Shown here: positions 25,905 to 38,825 of the stretch, in pieces
Layout of the letters: every line of letters begins with the position of its first letter
Position numbering within the stretch: the first letter of the stretch is position 1
Source of the DNA: Zingiber officinale
Lineage: Eukaryota > Streptophyta > Magnoliopsida > Zingiberales > Zingiberaceae
Direction: 5' to 3'
Length of the DNA stretch: 64,000 bases
NCBI RefSeq assembly: GCF_018446385.1
Contig: NC_055998.1
Span: forward strand, 19,089,173 to 19,153,172
The notes under the pieces: model-generated
The model's database searches: none
What the model saw: only the letters and a program-made list of their open reading frames with translations
Told to the model about the DNA's origin: nothing
Made by a program: the position numbers and the translations under genes

Positions 25905-28900
25905 ATTCTTCCCCCGTTAAATAAAATTTCGTCCTCGAAATTGTGACATACCGAACAAGTCTGGGTAGCGACTCTTCATGTCTTCCTCTGTCTCCCAAGT
26001 AGCTTCCTCCTCAGAGTGATTGCGCCACTTGACTTTGACCATTTTTATCACCTTGTTCCGTAGCTTCCTCTCTTGTCGATCTAAAATTTGCGTAGGTTTT
26101 TCCTCGTATGACAGATTAGGTGCGAGTCGCAGAGGTTCAAAGTGCAACACATGTGATGGATTTGACAAGTACTTGCGAAACATAGATACATGGAAAACAT
26201 TGTGTACTCCCGTAAGGTTAGGTGGTAAGGCAACTCTGTATGCTAAGGTTCCAACTCTATCCAAAATTTCAAATGGTCCAATAAATCTCGGACTGAGCTT
26301 GCCTTTTTACCAAATCTCATAACACCCTTCATGGGTGCTATTTTCACAAATACGTGGTCTCCAACCACAAACTCGAGTTCTCTTCTCCTTTTATTACCAT
26401 ATCTCTTCTGTCGACTCTGAGCAGTTCTCATCCTATCATGGATTTTAACTATCAACTCAGTGGTCCGTTGAACAATTTCTGGCCCTATTTCTACCCTTTC
26501 TCCGATCTCATCCCAGTAGATGGGTGATCTACACTTTCTTCCATATAATGCTTCATAAGGAGCCATACCTATAGACGACTGAAAACTATTGTTATAGGTG
26601 AACTCTACCAGGGGTAACTTTGATTCCCAACTCCCTTGAAAGTCAATCGCACAAGCCAGAAGTAAGTCCTCTATAACCTGGATCACTCTCTCTGACTGAC
26701 CATCGGTCTGAGGATGGAAGGCTGTACTAAATAGCAACTTTGTCCCCATTGTTGTATGCAAACTTTTCCAGAAAGATGATGTAAACTTTGGATCCCTGTC
26801 AAACACGATAGAACCTGGAATTCCATGCAATCTGACTATCTCCCGAATGTACAATTCTGCGTACTGTGTCATAGAGAAGGTCATCTTCACCGGAAGAAAT
26901 TGCGCTGACTTAGTGAGGCGGTCCACTATTACCCAGATGGCATTGAAGCCCTTCACTGTCCCTAGTAAGCCAACTACAAAATCCATCGTAATATCCTCCC
27001 ACTTCCACTCAGGAATAGGGAGTGGCTTGAGCATACCCGCGGGTCTTTGGTGCTCTGCCTTAACCCGCTGACATGTTAAACATTCAGATACATAACGCCT
27101 AATGTCGCGCTTCATACCTGGCCACCAATAGAGCATTTGTAAATCTTTATACATTTTCGTGCTCCCCGGATGAATGGAATATGGAGAAGCATGAGCCTCC
27201 GTCATAAACTCGGTTCATAGGGTATTGTCTCTAGGCACCCAATAGTGATCCCTAAACTTTACTATCCCATCCACTACAGAATAAAGTGTACTACCCTTCG
27301 ACTCATCCTTCTTTCTCCACTTCTGTAATGGCTCATCGGCAGGTTGGCCCTCCCGAATACGATCCTTTAAAGTGGACTGCACTCTCAGCGTAGATAACTT
27401 AGGGGCACTACCCTTGGCATAAAATTCAAGGCCGAAATTCTGGATTTCTGTCTGAAGGGGTTCTTGTACTAACAATTGAGCTACCACCACTGTCTTCCTA
27501 CTCAATGCGTCTGCAACTACATTAGCTTTACCCGGGTGGTAGTTAAGGTCACAATCATAGTCTTTTACCAACTCTAACCAGCGTCTTTGGCGCATGTTCA
27601 ATTCCTTCTGAGTGAAGAAATATTTAAGACTCTTGTGGTCGGTGTAGATCTTGCACTTTTCTCCATACAAGTAATGCCTCCAAATCTTTAAGGCGAATAC
27701 AACTGCTGCCAACTCTAAATCATGAGTTGGATAATTCTTCTCGTGCTCCTTCAATTGTCTAGAGGCATATGCAATTACCCGGTCGCGTTGCATAAGAACA
27801 GCACCTAATCCGAGTTTAGATGCATCAGTGTATAACACAAAATCATCCTGTCCAGATGACACTACTAGAACTGGTGTTGTAATAAGAGCTTGCTTTAAAG
27901 TATCGAAGCTATTCTGGCAGCCTGAGCTCCAATTGTACTTTGCATTCTTCTTTGTCAATGCGGTAAGTGGCACTGCTATAGAAGAAAACCCTTTGATAAA
28001 CTTCCTATAGTAGCCGGCCAAACCTAAGAAGCTTCATATTTCTGATGCATTCCTGGGCACTGCCCATTCTTTCACGACCTTTACCTTTGATGGATCTACC
28101 TCTATGCCATTACTCGAGATGATATGACCCAAGAATGCCACCTTTTCTAGCCAGAATTCACACTTACTAAATTTAGCATAAAGTTTTCAGCCCTGTAGAA
28201 TCACTAATACCGTTCTCAGGTGTTGTCCATGATCTTCACGACTTTTTGAATATATCAGGATGTCGTCTATAAAGATGATGACAAACTGATCTAGGTATGC
28301 TAGAATATAAGATTCATAAGATCCATGAAGATCGTTGGGGCATTAGTTACCCCGAATGACATCACTAGAAACTCATAATGCCCATATCGAGTTCTGAAGG
28401 CTGTCTTGTGCACATCGGTTTCCTTCACCCTTAATTGATGATACCCCGACCGAAGATCTACCTTTGAGAACACTGTAGCTCCTTGTAATTGATCAAATAG
28501 GTCCTCGATTCTTGGCAGTGGGTATTTATTCTTAACTGTCACCCGGTTTAATTCCCTGTAGTCGATACAAAGCCTCATGCTACCATCTTTTTTCTTGACA
28601 AACAGCACTGGTGCGCCCCATGGGGAGTAACTAGGGCGAATGAATCCCTTATCTAGTAATTCTTGGATTTGTTCTTTTAATTCCTTCATCTCTGTTGGTG
28701 CTAGTCGGCATGGTGCCTTAGAGATTGGCATTACACCTGACATAAGCCCAATAGAGAACTCCACTTCTCGCTCAGGTGGGATACCAACAATATCGTCAGG
28801 AAAAACATTAGGGAATTCCCTAACAACTTCCACCTCCTCCAATGATGGACTACCTACTACCGGGGTCGCTATGATACTCACTAAGAATGCATGGCAGCCC

Positions 28901-30798
28901 GTGCGTAGAAGTTTCCTAGCCTGCATACAAGATATCATTCACGGAAATTGCTGACATTGACCCGGCTCAAATGCAAACTGCTCCATCCCTATTGGTCGGA
29001 CTAATACCGACCTCCGTTGGAAGTCAATTATTACTCTATTCACCATCAGCCAGTCCATAACCAGAATAATGTCGAACTCTGGCATTGGTAGCACAATGAG
29101 ATCAGCTTGCACAGTATGACCTTGCAACTCAAGACCAAGATCTCTCACCACACAAGTAGCTAACAACTCCTCCCCAGATGGAATTGTCACAAAGTAACTC
29201 ACGTCGAGCCTGGCCGGTTTGATGTCTAAATAGCTCACAAAAATGTTTGATATAAAAGAATGAGTAGCCCCCGAATCTAACAAGGCTTTGGTAGCTACTC
29301 CTGCTATAAGGATTCTTCCTGTAACAATTAAAGGTATCACTCTACAATTCATAATTCTGAACATTAGGATCTTAAACTCATAGTTTTAATTGCTCCAGAA
29401 TCAAAATTAATTTCTAACCCAAGGAAAATTATTATTATTTTTATTTCTGTGCTTAAATTTTGCTATTTTAAAACTAAGGCATGCAAACCTAGCACCTTAT
29501 TCCAATAATAGGACACTGAATTAAAGCATACCTGTAATGAGAGTAGTCTCTGGATCTGCCTCCCCAGCTTGCATCACAAATACTCTTCCTGGAATGGGTT
29601 GTTTATTCTTAGGGCAATCCCTTATCATATGTCCAGTAGCCCCACACTTAAAGCACTTTCCTGATCCCACCAAGCAAGGTCCTGGATGTTTGCACTGGCA
29701 CTTTGGGCATACTGGATAATCGTTAGGCTTTGGGGCAACTCGCATATGAGGTTACTGGCCGTTGACTTTCGATGGCTCAATAAATTTCCTCTTGTTCTAT
29801 TGTTGAGGTTGTTGGTGAGGCACCAACTATGGCCCTTTGCCCTGCCTATCAACTTCAATATCCCTCTGATCCTGCTCCGCCCTAAAGGCCCTGGTCACAA
29901 CCTTTGCAAACTCCTTAGGGTCAGCCACCTTTACATCACAACGCAAGATAGGCTGCAAACCATCAATGAAGTGCCTCAGTTTCTCTTTGGGATTATTAGC
30001 TATCAAGGGCACAAAGTAACACCCCCGATCAAACTCTCAGACAAACTCAGCAACGGAACGGTCGCCCTGCCTTAACGTCATGAATTCCCGAGTCAACTTT
30101 GAACATATATCCTCGGTGAAGTATTTAGAGTAGAACACCTCCTTGAAGTCCTCCCAAGAAAGTGTATTTGGATTGACGGATAGGGATGCTCCTTCCCACC
30201 ATAACAAAGCATCATCCTTCAGAAGATAAGTAGCACGCCTTACCATATCAGCATCTTCCAGTGCCATGAATCGGAAGATGACCTCGATGGACTTGATCCA
30301 GTTCTCTACCACCATAGGATCAATAGTCCCTGAGAAGTCCTTCAGACCCATCTTACGAAATCTCTCATAAACCGCTTCCGGCTTTGCCTTACGACCTAAC
30401 TCAACATCATGCCCAGTAAATAGTGCAAAGAATTGATTCATCCCTGCAAGCATCTGCTTGTGACTGGATAAAGACCGTGGAGGTGGCGGCGGAGGTGACG
30501 AAGGTGGTGCCTCCCCACGTCTCTCCTCCTCTCGGATCTCTGGGGTCCTATTGGCGTAACGTCTAGGAGGCATATCTGTATACAATCCAATACAACACGT
30601 AACCAACATGCATTTGAATCCATCCTACTTAGGCAATACCATATCAATTTCCTAATTTAGTATTCAAAAGAAGAGCATTTAACTACCAACATTTGAAATA
30701 CAAAGTATGAACTTACAAACTTGAGGCTTTGATTTTCTCAAGCTTCCCAGAATCGACAGCAGGCACAACCCTTTCAGGGCCTTTGCTCTGATACCAAT
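25905..30798 (-). mobile_element. Internal region 2 of the Tekay-type array (gag-pol, broken)
   Basis: The same order of parts as in region 1: gag from 30573 (MPPRRYANRTPEIREEER); CCHC knuckle near 29610-29650; protease motif LLDSGATHSF near 29290; reverse transcriptase about 28200-28760 (LCIDYRELN); RNase H about 27480-27870; integrase about 26300-27190; chromodomain about 25940-26110. It carries a handful of breaks, mostly different from those in region 1, so the two copies decayed partly independently. The proline-rich segment near the gag start is clearer here. Confidence 0.88.
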
Positions 30799-32383
30799 TG
30801 TAATGACTCTAATCTACTTTAATTCAAAACGGCTCTTCCTATTTAATATATATCTTTTTTTTTAATTTTTATTTATTTATTTATTTTCTAATAATATGAA
30901 GAAAAAAAAGTACATGAATATCCCGAGAAAGCCGACTAAGTCATAAACAACTAGTAGTTCTTATAGAAAATTTACTGGACTAAATCTTTTATTACATCAT
31001 TTCAATTTAAAGCAAAAACATAAACTAGGGGGGGTCCATGGGTTGTGTTGCCGTCATTCTGAGCTTGCTTGATTGTCAAAGCCTCTTGTCTCATCGGTAC
31101 CACCTCCTGTAATAAACAATATAATGAGTCTAAAGACCCAGTACGTTCAAACCATAATAGCCAATAATCAGATCCACTAAATTAGGTTAGACATAGAAAG
31201 AGATGTAGGTCGAAAGCTTGCATGCCGTAAACATAAGGAAAAATATTCTAATAATAAAATTAATTTAAATGCCTTCATGACATAAATGTAACAGTTCTAG
31301 TAGAGCTCAGTTCAATGAAAGTGGCCACGTAACATAATTGTTTGATCAAACTTTTATCCTAGCGCTAGGTTGGTAGGGATCCGAACCTCGGAACGAAAAC
31401 CCCTACCCATACATGATTTTTGGTGAGCTCCCGAGGCGTAGGTCCCCGGTTCATAACTCAACCCATACATAATTTGGTAAGCTCCCCGGGCGTATGCCCC
31501 CGGTTCATAACTCAACTCATACATAATTTGGTAAGCTCCTCGGGCGTAGATCCCCGATTCATAACTTAACCCATACATGACATAAATTGGCCACAGTCAA
31601 ATCACGTACCTCATAAGAGGAAAAACATATTCTTAACCTCATGCATATATGTATACATCCATAGCATTCATGGTCATTAAAACATAACTGTCCATAACCA
31701 AATAATCGATGCGCTAGAGTTTATAAATATTTTGATTTGTGCAAGCCATCAATGAGTTTAAGTTCAATTTTTCTGTAGAACAATTTCTGAATTTACAAAA
31801 ACATACTTGTCATCTAATACAAAATTCATACCGTGCAGAGCACATGATCTTAATACTAAATATAGGCAAAAGAAGACTAATTACTAAGAAGAAATTAAAA
31901 CCAATATTAATAGTATATCTTTTGAGTTAAAATTGACTTGTACGTGTCAATGAAGGCAAAAGCTACAAAAATCACATCTGTTTCCTTTTTTTAAAATATA
32001 TATATAATTGGGTTCTAAATTCTTGAGTCCTAAAAAAACATAACTAGAAATTTGGTAAAGGCATTGCATGCATCAAACTATTAACGTAATGACTTTATCA
32101 AATCAATATAATCGGTGTGTACAACATCAAAACAAACAAACAGCAAAAAAAAACGATTAAGGAAAGGAAGAAAATGGAAAAAAAACAACATACAATTTGT
32201 GATGCTTTAAAAAAAACCGGACTTCAGGAAATCCACCCGACGACAGAGAAAATCGACACATCGAATGATTTTCACACATAATCATGTTACTCACACAACA
32301 TACGATTTGATTAAGGAATTAAGAAAAATAAATAAAGAGGTATTGAACGTGCTCTGACTAAGGCATAAACAACATGGAGGGAA

Positions 32384-32439
<56 letters not shown>

Positions 32440-33191
32440 TATATCATGGATTCGGTATAATTCGTAATCTGTTTAGATCATAAAAAAAAAACGATCAACT
32501 GCAAAGAAAAACAAAGCATAACTTTTCTTTTTAAACTAGAATCGAAACACCCTAACCTATGTCTCCTTCCCACAATCAATCAATCTAGAACTCTCCTTTG
32601 AACAACCTATTTTAATAGATTAATTATTGAACTAAGGTGGTAGGAACGTACCCCTTTCTTTTGCGACTAAACTCCATGACACCCGACGGCTCTTCTCTCC
32701 CAACCACAGCTATCTCACTCTCTTCCTCTATCAGAGTTCTTTCTTTTATAATTGTTACCTATGACTTGATCCAACCACTAAATCCTTTATTTCCAAATCA
32801 ACTAAATCATTACCATACTTATGGATCAAAATATTCGTCAATTAATTCTACTTTTTATTTATCTCATGAATCAAATAATCCATTACAATATTTATTAAAT
32901 CTATTTATGGTTCAAAATATTTATTCACAAATTAAATATTTTATCTTCATATGTATACTAATTCTAATCCGTGAACTTCCTTAGCCATGTCATGTATATA
33001 ATTAAATTCATTACACATGCATATATTAATTAAATTTTATTCATGAAATTAATTTATCATGATATGAGTGAATTCAATTTAATTAATTTTTTTTATTTAC
33101 TACCCTACCTTAACTGAATTATCAATCCCTTCCTTATCTATGTCATTAATTATTTTAACTTATAAATAGTGGATGAATTTCAGGTGCTACA
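30799..33191 (-). repeat. LTR C of the Tekay-type array
   Basis: This 2,393-bp LTR is next to the second internal region and its primer site. It differs from LTR B by scattered substitutions and by an AT microsatellite at 32389-32438, where LTR B has a short ACATAC repeat instead. Confidence 0.88.
32389..32438. repeat. TA dinucleotide microsatellite in LTR C
   Basis: About 25 TA units replace the ACATACACATAC stretch found at the same place in LTR B (about 25141-25152). Confidence 0.92.
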
Positions 33192-33614
33192 GCACTTCAC
33201 TCAAGGATTAAGGAACTCATCACCGGACTTTCAAATCTCAAAGAAAAGGTAAACAACCAAGATTCGCTAAGGTACACTCTTAATGAATTCCCTAGAAATA
33301 CAAAATGGGCATCACCAGTAGATGCCTTTTATATCTCTAAGGACTTAGAATCTATTACCTTAGAAGAATTCTTTTCAACTTTTGAAGTGCATGAATCTAG
33401 ATGTGCAAGTACGAAGGAGTCGAAGCACAACATCGCCTTCAAGGTAACGAGAGATAAACATGAGTCAGAATCCTCTCTCAACGACGAAGAAATGGTAATG
33501 ATGGTAAGACGTTTTAAAAAGTTATTTAAATCAAGAAAAACTAACCATTCATAGGGTAGAATGAAAAGGACAATCAGATGCTACCATTGCAATGAAGAAG
33601 GGCACGTTAAGGAT

Positions 33615-36473
33615 TGTTAGTTAGAGCACTAGAGCCAATCATTTGATGACTGTATTATGGACTTGTTGTATCATATTCTTATATAAATAAAGGCATTTGC
33701 TTTTGGTTATTATACTTACTTGTTGTAGGACCGTTGGACCGGCTAGAAGGGTTGGTAAGTAACCTGTCAATTAAAAACAAACAACCCTTCCTCGAACGAT
33801 TAAGCTAACACTTGTAAAATAGATTAAGCAGAAAATAAAGCATAAAAACAAGGCACCGGATTTGACTTGGTTACAACCGGGGAGGTTGTTAATCTAAGGA
33901 AGATTAAGCTCAAAAACTCCTTAAGGCGGAGAAGCCTCTTACAGCGTTTAGGCACAGAAAACAGAAGCTTAACTACAACTAAAGCATACAAGTGTTTGGA
34001 AATAGAATGATCGTTATTGTTGAAAAGCTTCTGGACTAAGGCTATATTTATAGCCTTGGTCGGGGCGCCTGGAAGGATTCCGGGCGCCCTGGGGGGATAA
34101 AATTTATCCCCCAACGGTTGGATCGAGTCAAAGCTCGATCCTGGGAAAAAGTCAGTTCCGGGCGCCCCGGACAGCTCCGGGCGCCCCGGACAGTTCCAGG
34201 TGCCCCGGAGCCAAAAGTCAACCCTATTGACTTTTGGTCCGTGCTCTCTTTTTCGGTTCAGCTCGCCTCTGGTCCGGGTCTTTCTGCTCCGGCTCCGCTT
34301 GCTTGGGTGATCTCTGACATCCAGAATAGGGCTCACCCGAACCCATCTTCCAGTCTTCTCGAGCGTGCTTCCCTCCGGCTTCTCGTCCCTCAGAATTGTC
34401 GCGTGTCCCTTCTCGTCCACCAGCGTACTCATCCGCAGACTTCGTCCCTCGGTCGCACCCCGTGCCGACCTTCGCGCTAGCTGCGTCTCTTGCTCCCCGA
34501 GCAATCTTCCGCTCCGGCTTTCGTACCTCGGAACCACCGCGCACACTTCCTTCTCGTCCGTCGGTGTACTCTTCTGCAACACCTCGTCCTTCGGACGCAC
34601 AGCGTGCCGTCCTTCTCGCTAGCTGCGTCTTCCGCTCGAGTACCTGTGCTCCTAAGCTCCTGCACACTTAGACACAAGGTTAGAAACAACGCAGGACCTA
34701 ACTTAACTTGTTGATCACACCAAAACAACCTTGAGGTTCCAACACTTGTATTGGTGTCAAATAAACTAAGTATAATAGCGTCCTTGAGTAGAAGGTTCTC
34801 ACCTATATCAATCGGTTAGTTGAACCGATAGTGAGATGATATAGGGAACACTACTTTTAATCATTCCTAGTCGAGTATTAACATTCAGGGACAATGTTAA
34901 TGCAATAAGACTAGCATGTAGGTCAACTCGATGACTTGATCTCACAAGTCATGGATATAGAGATATCAAGTTGACACATGGGTATGCATTGGAGAATGTA
35001 TACTGAATGACCCTCCATGAGAAAGTATTATGGATCGTTATATGAGTGTCATATACTTTCTCATGTGGCTATTAGTATGACTACTAGTCCTTTGACCTGA
35101 AGTCACCATGGATCCCTATATAAGGAGTTATGTACTTTGGTTTTGTCAAACGTCACCCATAACTGGGTGGACTATAAAGGCGATTACTAGGTATGTAACG
35201 AATTATGCCGAGGGATGTGAGTGATGTAGATGGGATCTATCCCTCCTATATGACAGGAGCGACATCGATATTCTTGATAGAGTGAGACCACGAAGTGCAT
35301 GGTCATGTCCAAATGAGTCAATATGAGATATTGAGCTCATTTGATTTAGTGAGTCTACTTGGAGATCAAGATTTAGATTGGTCAGAGGATGACACGGTCT
35401 ATGCCTTACATTGATCAATCTAGATGTCTACGATAGAAGGACACTTGTCATATATTGTGAGGAGTCACAATTAGTAGTCACAATGTGATGTTGGATCTCA
35501 ACATTCTTGTAACTTGGGTAGTAATGATGTGTTACTAGATACCGCTCATTACTTATGCTCCTAAATGGGTTTAAGGGCATTGCCAACGTTACAAGAACCT
35601 ATAGTGTCACACACTAAGGATAATTAGATGGAGATTATGTTCATATGATGAACCAAGAGGATTAGATTCATGTGATGAATCAAATTGGATTAAGAGTAAT
35701 CCTAATTGGGCTAATTGAGTTGGACTCAAGTTGATTCATGTGTTCAATGAGTCTAATTTAGATTATGACTCATTGAATCAATTTAATTAAATGAATTAGA
35801 TTCATTATATTAAATTAGCTTAAATTAAATGGTTGGATTAGATCAACCATGAGAGAGATTAAGTCAAGTTTGACTTGACTTGAGAGGAAGAGGAAGAGTC
35901 AAGTTTGACTTGACTTTATGCCACATCATTTGTGACTTGGCATTAAGTGGCCAATGATGATGTGCCACATCATCATAGTTGGCACATGTGTGTGTCACCT
36001 CATGGAGGTTACAAATTCCCTCTTTAATCGCCACTTAATGCAAAAAGGGGGTTACACTTTATGAGTGGTCGGCCACTTTTGTAGAGGAATGAAATTTGAT
36101 TTTATTCAAGGCTCATCATCTTCTTCCTTGCTCTCTCTTCTTGCTCTCCCTCTCCTCCTCTTGTCGTGGCTGATCAAGGGTGCTAGCACACCTTTGTTTA
36201 GTTTTTCTCCACCCATTTGTTCGTGTGGATACTTTTAGAGGATCGTACGCTTGACGATCTCGAGATCCAACACTTCCTTGGACGAGCGGGATTCCTAAAG
36301 GGCACGCATCAAGGGTAAAAGGTTTTCTCCTTGTAAATCTATTTTAGAACTAGCATAAAACTCGTACTCGTAATGTTTTCGAAAGTTTTTACTTCTCACG
36401 GATCTGGTGGCATGGGGGTTTCGGGGTTTCTGCCACGCGAAAAAGCGGTTTTCGCGGTCCGAAAAACCCAACA
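33615..36473 (+). mobile_element. Solo LTR (about 1.8 kb) inside C2 gag, itself carrying another solo LTR
   Basis: The segment starts TGTTAGTTAGAGCAC and ends ACCCAACA. It is flanked by a perfect 5-bp duplication AGGAT (33610-33614 and 36474-36478), and C2 gag resumes directly after it (NCPKLRNKDKDK). A TATA box (TATATAAATAAAG) lies near 33681. Apart from the inserted solo LTR at 33724-34744 it has no internal domains. Length without the insertion is 1,833 bp. It is derived from an LTR element family not otherwise present here. Confidence 0.85.
33724..34744 (-). mobile_element. Inverted solo LTR of the C2 family, nested in the other solo LTR
   Basis: In minus orientation this 1,021-bp segment begins TGTTGGAACCTCAAGG and ends GGTCCTACA, matching the C2 LTRs along its length. 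The shared blocks include TAAGTGTGCAGGAGCTTAGG and the TATA region CTATAAATATAG. A perfect 5-bp duplication CTTGT flanks it (33719-33723 and 34745-34749). It is somewhat longer than the C2 LTRs and clearly diverged from them. Confidence 0.87.
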
Positions 36474-36478
36474 AGGAT

Positions 36479-37915
36479 AACTGCCCTAAGTTAAGGAACA
36501 AGGATAAGGACAAAGGAAAGAAGCTTATCCAAACGAACAAGTACAAGACTTTAAAGGCGACGTGGGATGAAACATCGTCCGAATCGAAAGTTGAGACTTT
36601 CTCCGAGCTTGCGTTGATGGCAAGTCATTAAGACGAACACGAAGAAAACTCTTCCAAAATGAGCATCGAGAGGATCGATATGAAGGGGGAGCAACATCGG
36701 AAGAAAACAACAGTTCAGGGAGAGCCACGGACAACGAGATTAACAAGGTAAGTCAGGTACGATCTCTTCCTCCCGATAAAATGTTTAAATTCGTTAAATT
36801 GTTATCTAAAGATTGTTGCAAATTAGAAAAAGAAATTAAAGAATTAAAAGTAATTCTAGCAAAATCTTGTCCATTAGAAGATTTTGATAAATTAAAGCTA
36901 TAAAATGATAATTTGCAAAAAGAAATAAAAAAACTTGAAAAAACATACATGCACATATAGTACGTATTTGAAAATATAATTTGAACTGGTATTTTAAATA
37001 TCACAAAGGATAAATTAGGAAAATTTCAAAAAAATATATTCCTAAAAATTCTTAATTAATCCAGTTGGCTGGAGCCTATATTGGATTCCAAAGTCTTGTT
37101 TAACTTAAACTTTAATTAGACTTAGCGCTTTCAGCGAAAAAATTAAACGTTTTAATTTTTTTATGAGGCTTTGTCTAGAAAGTGGTTGTTGCTCCAATAA
37201 CCAAGAAGGCCTAGTGTCTCGCCATAACTTGGAAGCCAAATATTGAAATAAAATATTTAATTGACTAACTGATAAAGTATTAAAATTAAAATTAGATAAT
37301 ACTTTGAATAGTTACTCAAATTTTTTTTTGAAATTTCTTAAATTTTTCTATGCAAATCTGTTTAACTTAAGAAAACATCATTTTTTTAACTTAAAGTTTT
37401 TTTAAGTTATTTTTTTGTGCTTTACCAAAATGTATTTTATATGTTGCACAATTTTTTTTAAAAAAAACTTAGAAATTTTTTTTCCTTACTTAGAAATTTT
37501 TTACTTAAAGTTTTTCTTAAGTATCAGATTTACTTTATCAAAATTTATACAAAAAAATATTTTTTGGAAATTTGTTTAACTGAGGAAATTATTGATTATT
37601 TCACAACATTTTTACTTAGAAATTTTTTTAAAATTATTGTATTTTTAGTGCTATCAAAATTATTTTCAGTATTTTCAATATCTTGATAAATTTATCAAAA
37701 TTATTTGTAAATCAGAGTTTTTAAAAGTTACCCTTAGATTTTTTTCGGTACCCCATTTTTTATGTGATCAATGGGGGGAGAAGGGAAGATTAAGTCTAGG
37801 GGGAGGTAGATTATTATTATTATTATTATTGCACTTGAATTGCAAATTTATTGCTTTATTTTATATTTGTTTATCCTAACTTAACCTGGATTGCTCACAT
37901 CAAAAAGGAAATGAT
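36479..37915 (+). other. Distal part of C2: gag tail and non-coding spacer
   Basis: From 36479 the C2 gag frame continues after its zinc knuckle (NCPKLRNKDKDKGKKL). Further on comes a lysine/glutamate-rich coiled-coil-like stretch about 36781-36960 (LLSKDCCKLEKEIKELK). From about 37010 the DNA is AT-rich with T runs and no frame. Purine tracts near 37768-37810 resemble polypurine tracts. No pol gene is present before the 3' LTR. Confidence 0.75.
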
Positions 37916-38825
37916 TGTTGGTACCCCAAGGTTATTTTGATATGTTCAAACAAGTTAAGTTATGTCCTGTTGTGTTTAACCTCGTGTCTAAGTGTGCAGG
38001 AGCTTAAGAGCACAAGAGGTCGAGCAAAAGACGCAGCTAGCGAGAATGACGACACGAGAGAGAGCCGATGGGCTCAATGCGTATGAGGGACGAGGTGCTG
38101 CAGAAGAGTATGCGGGCGGACGAGAAGGAGACGCGCGACGTTTCTGAAGGACGAGAAGTCGGAGCGGAAGGTTACTCGAGAAGGTCGGAAGTTAGGTTCG
38201 GGTGAGCCCTATTCCAGATAGATGAATTCACCCAAGCGAGCGGAGTCGGAGCGGAAGACCCGGACCGAGGCGAGCAAAACCAGAGCAAAGGACCCGGACT
38301 AAAAAAGTCAACTAGGTTGACTTTATGGGTCCTGTTGGGACCAAAAAGTAGCTAGAGGGGGGTGAATAGCTCTTCGCGTGCTAGGTGCTTGTCGTTGCTT
38401 GTTTCTTCAAAGATGCGCAGCGAAAATACAAGAAACAAACCACACAACGCTAACAAGGTTGGTTTACTTGGTATCCACCTCACAAGAGGTGACTAGTCCA
38501 AGGATCCACACCTACTCACGCACCCTCCACTATGTAAACACTCCTTTTCGGTAACTACCGAAGGCGGAGAAGACCTACAAGTTCACACTACAAGAGGAAG
38601 GGGAAAGGATACAAAATACAAGCACAAAGCTTACAATGCGTACAAGAAACCCTAACCCTAGCTTTCTTCCTCTTTCAATAGATCCGCCTCTTGACTTGGG
38701 AGAACCTCCAAGAACTTCAAGAACTGGCGTGGAGAGCTCTGCGGAGTCGCTGGTGAAGATCTTAGATGAGATTGTAAAACTCTACCGCAGCCATCGCACG
38801 CCTGCAGCTTAAATACGACGCAACG

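Larger units (their letters stand above)
15402..33191 (-). mobile_element. Tandem array of a Ty3/gypsy Tekay-type chromovirus (three LTRs, two internal regions), fossil
   Basis: The array lies antisense inside C2 gag. Its layout is LTR 15402-18661, internal region 18662-23556, LTR 23557-25904, internal region 25905-30798, LTR 30799-33191. All LTRs begin TGTAATGACTCTAATC and end in GGTGC(T/C)ACA. Flanks GCACA (15397-15401) and GCACT (33192-33196) agree at four of five bases. The same primer-site complement, GCTCTGATACCA, abuts the LTRs at 23543-23554 and 30785-30796. The centre LTR is shared, the expected product of unequal recombination between LTRs. Long LTRs of about 2.4 kb and a C-terminal chromodomain point to the Tekay/Del lineage. 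The copies look very similar to each other by eye, so the array is fairly young. Confidence 0.9.
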
